In this document: positions 1 through 5,751 of the stretch, one piece after another
How the letters are laid out: each line of letters opens with the position of its first letter
Numbering within the stretch: position 1 is the stretch's first letter
NCBI GenBank assembly: GCA_902773245.1
Contig: CACYDY010000125.1
Location: 1-6,732, forward strand
Source: an uncultured Ruminococcus sp.
GTDB taxonomy: Bacteria > Bacillota > Clostridia > Oscillospirales > Acutalibacteraceae
Direction: 5' to 3'
Length of the DNA: 6,732 nucleotides
Notes under the pieces: generated by a model
Databases searched by the model: none
Told to the model about the DNA's origin: nothing
Seen by the model: only the letters and a program-made list of their open reading frames with translations
Position numbers and translations under genes: made by a program

Positions 1-179
1 ACCTCAAAGCTTACTCTTGTTCTTGTGCTTGCTTTCTCAAAGATCATACCGAGAGTTTTTCCCTCAAGATATTTCTTTGCAATACCGTGCTTCTGCTCGT
101 ATTTGAGCTGATCGGCAAGGTTGAGAACCTCGTTGATGTCTTCGCCCGACCAATCAAGAAGCTTTAACAAATGTTTCAT
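1..179 (-). CDS. argF: Ornithine carbamoyltransferase, N-terminal fragment (cut by window edge)
   Basis: Only the first 59 codons are in the window. The enzyme joins carbamoyl phosphate and ornithine to give citrulline in the cytoplasm, the first step after ornithine in arginine synthesis. The translation starts MKHLLKLLDWSGEDI and runs into EKASTRTRVSFE at residues 48-59. The STRTR at residues 51-55 is the carbamoyl-phosphate-binding loop shared by the ornithine and aspartate carbamoyltransferase family, and the N-terminal DWS...EI/EV-type helix is typical of ArgF. The ATG at 179-177 is preceded by a good Shine-Dalgarno AAAGGAC (194-188) with an 8-base spacer, which fixes the start. The gene lies 58 bases after the stop of the argD-containing ORF, so it belongs to the same arginine operon. 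Other carbamoyltransferases (putrescine, catabolic ArcB) cannot be excluded from this fragment alone, but the position after argD favours the biosynthetic enzyme. Confidence 0.9.
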   Translation of the reverse strand, partial: MKHLLKLLDWSGEDINEVLNLADQLKYEQKHGIAKKYLEGKTLGMIFEKASTRTRVSFE

Positions 180-203
180 TATTTTTCGTCCTTTCACCGG
201 CGC

Positions 204-223
204 TTGGGAGCATTCGCCCCCAA
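204..223 (-). promoter_or_regulatory. Intercistronic hairpin between the argD ORF and argF
   Basis: On the minus strand TTGGGGGC and GCTCCCAA form an 8-base-pair stem (one G-U pair) closed by the four-base loop GAAT. No run of T follows it (the next bases are GCGCCGG), so it is not a standard intrinsic terminator. It sits 10 bases upstream of the argF Shine-Dalgarno. It could stabilise or define a processed mRNA end, or tune argF translation. The structure is seen in the sequence; the role is inferred. Confidence 0.5.
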
Positions 224-237
224 AACACCGAGTTTTT

Positions 238-1443
238 TTAGTCGTTTTTATCCTCGCCGCCAAGCGACTCGGAAATGGTCTTTTCAAGAATATCCAAACC
301 GTCGTCGATGTCGATATATTCTATGTTCAGCGGCGGCAGAAGTCTTATGAGATTTTTCGCAGTGAGAACCAGCAAGCCGTTTTCGGCGCATTTGCGCTGT
401 ATCTCCTTGGCGTTGTCTTTTTCAAGCGCAATGCCTATCATCAGACCCATGCCCCGAACCTCTTTGACGCCGTTCATGGATTTGATTCTGTTCATAATAT
501 ATTCGCCCTTGCTTACAACATCTTCAAGGAACTCCTCGTCTGCAACCGTGTCGATGATCTTCATTGCGCCTGCGCAGGCGATCGGATTTCCGCCGAACGT
601 TGTGCCGTTTGTGCCGACAGTCATGACATCTTTAAGCTTGTCGCTGCACAGGCATGCCGACAACGGAAGTCCGCCGCCGAGAGCCTTTGCGGAAGTTATT
701 ACGTCGGGAGTGATTCCGTAGTTTTCATAACAGAACAGCTTGCCCGTTCTTCCGATACCGGTCTGTATCTCGTCAACTATGAGCAGCAAATCGTTTTCTT
801 CACAGAATTTTGACAGCTCTGTCACAAAATCCTTATCAAGCGGATTTACTCCGCCCTCGCCCTGAATAAGCTCGATCATAACAGCGCAGGTATCTTTTGT
901 GACTTTGTCCTTAATGCTTTGCATATCGTTTGGTTTCGCATAGCTGAATCCCTCTGTGAACGGAGTGAAGTATTTGTGGAAAACGTCCTGACCCGTTGCG
1001 GAAAGAGTTGTGATCGTTCTTCCGTGGAAGGAATTTTCAAGAGTTACAATGTGAGTATGCGTCTGACCGTATTTGTCACTGCCGTACTTTCTTGCTATCT
1101 TGATAGCGCATTCGTTTGCTTCGGCGCCCGAATTTGCAAAGAACACCTTGCTGAATCCTGTCTTTATGCAAAGAAGCTCCGCAAGCTGGATCTGAGTGGT
1201 GTTGTAATAAATATTAGAAGTATGCTGAACTTTGTTCATCTGCTTTTCAACGGCGTCACTCCATGCTCCGTTTGCAAATCCCAGCGCATTAACGCCTATT
1301 CCCGATGTGAAATCTATGTATTTTTTGTAGTCAATATCGTATGCCGCAGCGCCGCTGCCGCTTTCGAGAACTACCGGAACACGGCTGTAAACGTGCATCA
1401 TAGTTTCTTCTTCGGTTTGCTTCACAATGTCAAATATCGAAAT
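238..1443 (-). other. argD: ArgD module of the fusion: N-acetylornithine aminotransferase (class III, PLP)
   Basis: This C-terminal part (about residues 877-1277, near 400 residues, normal ArgD length) should convert N-acetylglutamate semialdehyde and glutamate to N-acetylornithine and 2-oxoglutarate. All the class III aminotransferase landmarks are present. These are the entry motif YIDFTSGIGVNALG (918-931), the PLP-phosphate loop NSGAEAN (980-986), FHGRT (1015-1019), ELIQGEGG (1067-1074), the PLP-ring Asp and Glu in IVDEIQTG (D1100, E1101), the Schiff-base lysine K1129 in TSAKALGGG, and GTTFGGNP (1156-1163). Nothing suggests decay. No ATG opens the module where an ArgD normally begins. An ATT codon (1443-1441) lies at about that point, and the first ATG pair is at 1401-1396 (residues 891-892), just before HVYSR. 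Internal initiation there could still give a nearly complete free ArgD. The position between argB and argF supports the assignment. Succinylornithine or GABA aminotransferase activity is possible by family but less likely in this operon. Confidence 0.92.
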
Positions 1444-4071
1444 GTCCTCGTCCTCTGTTTCGCCGCTGTTTTCCGAATTTGAATTATCGGAGTCGGCGCT
1501 GCCGTCACCGTCGGAGATTTCGGAAGCCTTGTTCTTGTCGTCCTGTTTCTCGGCTGTGTTATCTTCTTCAACAGGCGCAGACTGTATCTTTGCCGCCGCA
1601 AGATAAACTATCAGCAGGAACAATGATAAAACTGCTACAAACGTACCGTAAAAAATTCCCGGTATGTGATAATCAAAACGGATCGTACTGGTCATATTTG
1701 CGGGAACCTTGACTGCCATGAAACCGTTGTCTACCTGTACAATATCAGTTTTCTCCCCGTTAACAAAAGCTTTCCAGCCGTTGTCAAAGGGAACTGTAAA
1801 CATTACATACCTTTCTTTGTCGCCGGTATCGATCTTTGCCTCAAAGCCTTTGTTGTCACGGGTGAAATCGTAGCAGGCATTTTTTGATCTCTCTTCGCAG
1901 AATTTATAGTACTCATCTGTTGTAAAATCATATTTATCTTCGTCAACCTGAACCATTCCCACTCCGGCAAATTCAAACATTGAGTCAAACGAACTCGTTA
2001 CCAACGCGTCAAGCAAAACCAAATGCTTGTACTGTGTGGGGATCTCGGCAAACTCGGTATCGGTCATAAAGTGATCGAATGCAAGTCCCATCGGAAGAAC
2101 ATATTCGTTCTCATAAATATCATAACCGTTTTGAGTGTCCAGATATTTCCATCCGGGCATTATTGGCTGACCGGCGCCAAATTCAAAATACAAAGAGGTA
2201 TCTTCATGGTTGAACATATACTTTACAGACATTAGCGAATGCAGTCCGTACATTCCCATCGGCCAGTTCGAAAGCGTTGTTCTTGTGTAATCCAATCCGT
2301 TGAAAAACTCCGTAACAGAACCGCTGACCGTACTGTGGAAGGATTCAAAGCCCGGGATTCTCCAAAAAACATTGAGGTTGTCATCGTCCCAATAGATCTT
2401 ATTTTCCGGATTAGATGTTATTGTTTCGTTTTGCTTGGCAACAATTGCTTCAAGATCGGGATAGTCCATTGACGCTATATGATCGGAGTCGTACATGATC
2501 ATCGAATAATTGCTCGTTGTAACAACATCGGAACGCCACTGCTGAATATCGTCTATGTTGATATTGTCACCGTAGTTGAGCAAATTATCCTTTACAACGT
2601 TAATACTCTCTTCTCCTTCGATCTTGCAGGTTATAAACTGAGAAGCCATTGTAAATACTATCGCCAATGACGTAAACAACGCACAGTATCTTGAGAATAC
2701 CGATCTGTTCTTCTTGTACGCCTTAACAAGCAGAACACAAAGCACGATATTCACCAACGCAACTGCCGCATACAGCCAAAAATAGATCGTAGCTCCCGCA
2801 AGTCCGATATGAAGGACCTCACGTTCACCCTTTTCGATCGTAGTTGGAGTAAATCCGAGAATAAGAATTATCACCGCAGTGATCGCAGTGTTCCAGCCGA
2901 TAGCCTTTTTCCATTTTGTTGACGGATCTTCAAGCGCCATTACCGAACCCAAAGACATTATCAACAGAAGCATGAAAAACCAACGGACGTACACCGTATC
3001 CCTGAACAGCTGGAACGAGCTGTTCAAAACGGGCACAAGCATCATCACGGCACAAACACCGTAGAAGATCCTGAGCCACTTGTTCTTTCGCTTGTTAAAA
3101 ATTATCGCAAACACACCCGACATTCCGAAAAGCGGAAGAAATGCGTTTATTGACTTCCATTTGCTGTCAAAGTCCTCGACATAAACGTCAATACCCGGAT
3201 GCTCGGGCGGAACAAAGAACGACAGCAAAATCTCGGCATATTGAGCGGAGCTGTCATAGAACCAAAAGTTCAGTCCGTCCATTGCAGAACCGCTGACTCT
3301 TGTATTTCCGATAATATGATAAAGCGAAGGAAGCAGAATGAACGTTGCCATACCTACGCCGACAAACGCTTCAAAAAACAGATAAACCGCATTTCTTGCC
3401 GGAAGCCGATAGCTTTTCGCTGCCATTCTGACAACCCAATATACAAAGCAGAAAACAGCCTCCGCAATAAAGAAATAATAATTAACTATTCCGCACACCG
3501 CAGCCATCAGCGCAAATCTTCCGCGCTTGTTATCATAGATATAGCCGTCAAGCGCAGCGAGAAGCAGCGGAAAAAACACCATCGAATCTATAAAATGGAA
3601 TACCATCGAATAAAGCGCAAAACCCGAAAATGCATACAGCATTGCGCCCATGACTGCATTGTTTTTGTCTTTTGCATATCTTCTGAGAAAAACATATGCT
3701 GTCAATGAAGAAAGTCCGAATTTCAAAATCGTCATCGGGCCCATAAGATACGGGATCCAATCGACAGGAAACGGAACTAACATCCAAAAGAAAGGACTTC
3801 CCAGATTATAAAAGGAATATCCTCCGACAAATGCCGTTCCGAGGTCGGTGTACCAGTTCCAGCCAAGCTCGCCGTGTTTTATCGAATCACTCATAAGCTG
3901 ATAGAACGGCAGAACCTGAACGTTATAGTCGCCGTAATAGATGAACATTCCCTTGTCGATTATCATAGACGGCACTATGAAAACTGCGGAAATGATCACG
4001 CCCCACAAAAAAGCCTTCAGCGCATAATTCTGCTTTTTTCTTTCATGGGGCTTTAAAGCTGTTGACTTCAT
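238..4071 (-). CDS. Fusion protein: YfhO-family membrane protein joined to acetylornithine aminotransferase (ArgD)
   Basis: This uninterrupted 1277-codon ORF holds two full-length proteins. Residues 1 to about 830 are YfhO-like. The N-terminus is basic (HERKK), followed by a membrane helix at about 19-38, the loop YYGDYNVQ at 45-52 with the acidic residue expected in GT-C-type enzymes, and the family signature GGYSFYNLGSPF at 83-94. Many more hydrophobic segments run to about 480. A soluble, probably extracellular domain covers about 481-803 and a last membrane helix about 804-827. YfhO proteins are usually about 850 residues and have been linked to lipoteichoic acid glycosylation in Bacillus and Listeria. 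Residues 831-876 are an acidic Ser/Asp/Asn/Glu-rich linker, and the remainder is ArgD. The ATG at 4071 has a strong GGGGAG Shine-Dalgarno (4084-4079, 7-base spacer). That site touches the stop of the preceding GNAT gene, so translation is probably coupled. An even number of membrane segments would leave ArgD in the cytoplasm, where its substrates are. The two domain identities are firm; the role of the fusion is unknown. Confidence 0.88.
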   Translation of the reverse strand: MKSTALKPHERKKQNYALKAFLWGVIISAVFIVPSMIIDKGMFIYYGDYNVQVLPFYQLMSDSIKHGELGWNWYTDLGTAFVGGYSFYNLGSPFFWMLVPFPVDWIPYLMGPMTILKFGLSSLTAYVFLRRYAKDKNNAVMGAMLYAFSGFALYSMVFHFIDSMVFFPLLLAALDGYIYDNKRGRFALMAAVCGIVNYYFFIAEAVFCFVYWVVRMAAKSYRLPARNAVYLFFEAFVGVGMATFILLPSLYHIIGNTRVSGSAMDGLNFWFYDSSAQYAEILLSFFVPPEHPGIDVYVEDFDSKWKSINAFLPLFGMSGVFAIIFNKRKNKWLRIFYGVCAVMMLVPVLNSSFQLFRDTVYVRWFFMLLLIMSLGSVMALEDPSTKWKKAIGWNTAITAVIILILGFTPTTIEKGEREVLHIGLAGATIYFWLYAAVALVNIVLCVLLVKAYKKNRSVFSRYCALFTSLAIVFTMASQFITCKIEGEESINVVKDNLLNYGDNINIDDIQQWRSDVVTTSNYSMIMYDSDHIASMDYPDLEAIVAKQNETITSNPENKIYWDDDNLNVFWRIPGFESFHSTVSGSVTEFFNGLDYTRTTLSNWPMGMYGLHSLMSVKYMFNHEDTSLYFEFGAGQPIMPGWKYLDTQNGYDIYENEYVLPMGLAFDHFMTDTEFAEIPTQYKHLVLLDALVTSSFDSMFEFAGVGMVQVDEDKYDFTTDEYYKFCEERSKNACYDFTRDNKGFEAKIDTGDKERYVMFTVPFDNGWKAFVNGEKTDIVQVDNGFMAVKVPANMTSTIRFDYHIPGIFYGTFVAVLSLFLLIVYLAAAKIQSAPVEEDNTAEKQDDKNKASEISDGDGSADSDNSNSENSGETEDEDISIFDIVKQTEEETMMHVYSRVPVVLESGSGAAAYDIDYKKYIDFTSGIGVNALGFANGAWSDAVEKQMNKVQHTSNIYYNTTQIQLAELLCIKTGFSKVFFANSGAEANECAIKIARKYGSDKYGQTHTHIVTLENSFHGRTITTLSATGQDVFHKYFTPFTEGFSYAKPNDMQSIKDKVTKDTCAVMIELIQGEGGVNPLDKDFVTELSKFCEENDLLLIVDEIQTGIGRTGKLFCYENYGITPDVITSAKALGGGLPLSACLCSDKLKDVMTVGTNGTTFGGNPIACAGAMKIIDTVADEEFLEDVVSKGEYIMNRIKSMNGVKEVRGMGLMIGIALEKDNAKEIQRKCAENGLLVLTAKNLIRLLPPLNIEYIDIDDGLDILEKTISESLGGEDKND

Positions 4072-4078
4072 TAAAAAA

Positions 4079-4084
4079 CTCCCC
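4079..4084 (-). promoter_or_regulatory. Shine-Dalgarno of the YfhO-ArgD ORF, touching the upstream stop codon
   Basis: GGGGAG on the minus strand lies 7 bases before the ATG at 4071. Its first G is also the last base of the TAG stop of the GNAT gene. This close packing suggests translational coupling of the two genes and argues that the fusion ORF is expressed as part of the operon. Confidence 0.7.
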
Positions 4085-4527
4085 TATTCTATTTTTTTCG
4101 TATTCTGAGAGAACACGAAAACATCATCTCTTTTCTGCCAGCCCAGAGCTGTCCAGAAACTCTGACCAAGATTATTGTTTGTGTAACAAAATATGTGAGT
4201 CTTTTGAATGCCGTCTTTTGCAAGAGCGTCAAGAGCGGTCTGAGCCATTCTTTTTGCTATGCTGTGTCTGCGGTAGTCCTCGGCGACCGCCATGTGATGA
4301 ATAAACCCTCTTCTTCCGTCATGACCGCAAAGAACCGTTCCGACTATCTTTCCGTCCGCTACGGCAACCTGCGACATTCCCGGATTTCTTTTCAGATAAA
4401 AATCGATATTCTCCCTGCTGTCTGCCTGTGACAATGCTCGTTTTGTCGTGATCTGCCACATGGCAAATATTTCGTCGTAATCTTCAATTTTCATCGGTCT
4501 TATCTCAATATTGTTAAATTCAGTCAT
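4084..4527 (-). CDS. GNAT-family N-acetyltransferase
   Basis: A 147-residue single-domain GNAT protein, expected to move an acetyl group from acetyl-CoA to an amine. It opens with the usual IEIRPMKIEDYDEI (7-20), has SRENIDFYLKRNPG (37-50) and GTVLCGHDGRRGFIHHMAV (63-81), and the acetyl-CoA loop DYRRHSIAKRM (84-94). The C-terminal part FWTALGW (124-130) is also typical. It resembles the YpeA-like subgroup of small GNATs. One oddity is that the loop consensus R-x-x-G-x-G/A reads R86-R-H-S89-I-A91, with serine (AGC) in place of the usual glycine, one base change away. The ATG at 4527 has GTGAGG at 4540-4535 with a 7-base spacer. The gene lies 23 bases after argB and 12 bases before the fusion ORF, so it is within the operon. 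Its substrate is unknown. Glutamate (priming the acetyl cycle) is a context-based guess, and protein or small-molecule acetylation is equally possible. Confidence 0.88.
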   Translation of the reverse strand: MTEFNNIEIRPMKIEDYDEIFAMWQITTKRALSQADSRENIDFYLKRNPGMSQVAVADGKIVGTVLCGHDGRRGFIHHMAVAEDYRRHSIAKRMAQTALDALAKDGIQKTHIFCYTNNNLGQSFWTALGWQKRDDVFVFSQNTKKIE

Positions 4528-4550
4528 ACAAAAACCTCACAAATCTGCGA

Positions 4551-5408
4551 TTAATAAAACATTGTTCCGATACCCTCGGCGGTCAGCATTTCGATCAGGA
4601 TCGAGTGCGGTATTCTTCCGTCGATGATATATGCTCTCGAAACTCCTCTTCGAACCGCTTCAACGCAGCAGTCTATCTTCGGGATCATTCCTCCGCTGAT
4701 AATGCCCTCTCTTTTCAGCATAGGAACCTCGGAAACGTTGACGCTCGGAATTAGTGTGCTTTCATCGTCTTTGTCACGCAGCAAGCCTCTGATGTCCGTC
4801 ATGAGGATAAGCTTGCACGCGCCAAGCTCCGCAGCTATTCTTGAAGCTGCTATGTCGGCATTTATGTTGTAAACGTCCCCCTGAAAGCTTCCGGCTACAG
4901 TCGAGATTATCGGAACAAAGCCGTTGTTGATAACATCGCTGATAACCTTTGGATTGACCCGGGTTATCTCACCTACATAGCCTATATCTTCGCTTGTGAT
5001 GAGCTTTTCTGCAACAAGCATATTTCCGTCAAGTCCGCAAAGTCCCACAGCCGGCGCACCGCTTTTCTGCAAATGCTGAACCAGACTTTTGTTGACCTTT
5101 CCCGCAAGTACCATTTGAACTATGTCGATAGTTTCCTTGTCGGTAACACGAAGCCCGTTGACGAATTTGCTTTCCTTGTTTACTTTTTTGAGCATATCCG
5201 TTATTTCGGGGCCGCCGCCGTGAACAAGAACAACGTTTATTCCCACAAGCTTCAAAAGCGCTATGTCGCTCATGACTGCGCTCTTGAGATCTTCGTTGAT
5301 CATAGCGTTTCCGCCGTATTTTATTACTACCGTTTTGCCGTAATATTTTTGTATATAGGGAAGCGCCTGAATAAGTATGTGTGCCTTTTCCGCATTGGAA
5401 ATGTTCAA
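4551..5408 (-). CDS. argB: Acetylglutamate kinase, arginine-feedback type
   Basis: ArgB phosphorylates N-acetylglutamate with ATP to N-acetylglutamyl phosphate, the second step of arginine synthesis. Counting from the start chosen here (285 residues), the amino-acid-kinase motifs are all present: K30 in IKYGGNAM, HGGGPEI (63-69), GLRVTD with R87 for substrate binding, N181 and D185 in NINADIAA, MTDIRGL (203-209) and GGMIPK with K244. The extra N-terminal stretch ISNAEKAHILIQALPYIQKYY (3-23) matches the N-terminal helix of hexameric, arginine-inhibited kinases and is absent from the short E. coli-type enzyme. The C-terminal DGRIPHSIL...EGIGTM (263-283) also fits that class. The start is taken as TTG at 5408-5406 because GAGAGGG (5423-5417) lies 8 bases upstream and the protein then begins MNISNAEKAH. 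An in-frame TTG at 5438 would add 10 residues but has no ribosome binding site. A GTG at 5417 is also in frame, but the Shine-Dalgarno abuts it. Confidence 0.95.
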   Translation of the reverse strand: MNISNAEKAHILIQALPYIQKYYGKTVVIKYGGNAMINEDLKSAVMSDIALLKLVGINVVLVHGGGPEITDMLKKVNKESKFVNGLRVTDKETIDIVQMVLAGKVNKSLVQHLQKSGAPAVGLCGLDGNMLVAEKLITSEDIGYVGEITRVNPKVISDVINNGFVPIISTVAGSFQGDVYNINADIAASRIAAELGACKLILMTDIRGLLRDKDDESTLIPSVNVSEVPMLKREGIISGGMIPKIDCCVEAVRRGVSRAYIIDGRIPHSILIEMLTAEGIGTMFY

Positions 5409-5626
5409 TTCTGTCACCCTCTCATTTTTTATTATCAATTAATATCGATGGTTATACTCGAAAGCATTAAGATTTAGCACTTTTCCTTCCCGACCGGCAA
5501 TTCGCTGCGCTGCTGCCTGTTTTGATTTTTACCGAAAGGTATCATTTTGAGAGTTGCTTTAATTTATAGTTTTTTGATTTCACTGAGGGGAATTTGTCGA
5601 TCTTTTTCAATTGTTCCGTCAGCGAC

Positions 5627-5638
5627 TCCCTAAAGGGA
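5627..5638. repeat. Short inverted repeat TCCCT-AA-AGGGA
   Basis: A perfect 5-base-pair palindrome with a 2-base centre, within the argJ-argB spacer. It is next to a second small one, GCCG-TCAC-CGGC, at 5648-5659. Both are too short alone to be a terminator. They are probably parts of the repeat element in this spacer. Confidence 0.35.
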
Positions 5639-5688
5639 TTAGGCTTCGCCGTCACCGGCTCTGCCTTTGGAAACCGCAGCCTTTTGAA

Positions 5689-5707
5689 AAAGTTTGATCA
5701 AAACTTT
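5689..5707. repeat. Inverted repeat AAAGTTT-GATCA-AAACTTT
   Basis: Two perfect 7-base arms around a 5-base centre, 44 bases after the argJ stop. On the minus strand the second arm is followed by TTC, so a weak AT-rich terminator or attenuating hairpin is conceivable. The stem is poor in G+C, which makes efficient termination unlikely. It may mark one end of the repeat element. Confidence 0.4.
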
Positions 5708-5751
5708 AATATGCTGAATCTTTTAGATTTTGAGTATATCTTCTCTGCAAA

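Larger units (their letters stand above)
5409..5751 (-). repeat. Non-coding spacer with probable interspersed repeat between argJ and argB
   Basis: These 343 bases hold no credible gene. Several short inverted repeats are packed between about 5627 and 5707: AAAGTTT-TGATC-AAACTTT, TCCCT-TT-AGGGA and GCCG-GTGA-CGGC when read on the minus strand. An AT-rich block around 5540-5600 includes the minus-strand stretch ATGATACCTTTCGGTAAAAA. This combination resembles non-coding repeats scattered between genes in Ruminococcus-type genomes. The resemblance is from memory and not checked by a search. No convincing -35/-10 promoter pair was found on the minus strand, and no stem followed by a long T run. 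The argB Shine-Dalgarno lies at the downstream end (5423-5417). Confidence 0.5.

Noticed and set aside
121..813. Plus-strand open frame of 230 codons
   Set aside because: It lies opposite argF and the ArgD module, whose motifs are unmistakable. Its translation shows no recognisable family, and it has no clear ribosome binding site.
919..1482. Plus-strand open frame of 187 codons
   Set aside because: It is antisense to the ArgD module, is Cys/Arg-rich with no domain pattern, and is best explained as a shadow of the real coding frame.
3199..3708. Plus-strand open frame of 169 codons
   Set aside because: It is antisense to YfhO membrane segments. Its basic, His/Lys/Arg-rich composition is typical of the reverse of hydrophobic codons.
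238..4071. Assembly error creating an artificial YfhO-ArgD fusion
   Set aside because: It cannot be fully excluded without reads. However, the frame is open throughout, both halves are intact, and the gene position between argB and argF is natural for ArgD, so a real fusion is the simpler reading.
5073..5477. Plus-strand open frame of 134 codons across the argB start
   Set aside because: It is opposite the strongly conserved ArgB N-terminal half, with no family resemblance.
5474..5545. Minus-strand frame of 23 codons beginning MIPFGKNQ in the argJ-argB spacer
   Set aside because: It has no ribosome binding site and lies within the probable repeat element. Such peptides arise from translating the repeat and are unlikely to be genes.
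5689..5707. Intrinsic terminator after argJ
   Set aside because: The stem is almost entirely A-T and is not followed by a long T run, so termination is not convincing. It was kept only as an inverted repeat.
5409..5751. Internal promoter for argB and downstream genes, or an ArgR operator
   Set aside because: TATAAA-like and TATAAC-like boxes exist on the minus strand, but none has an acceptable -35 at 16-18 bases. No good match to an arginine-box palindrome was seen.
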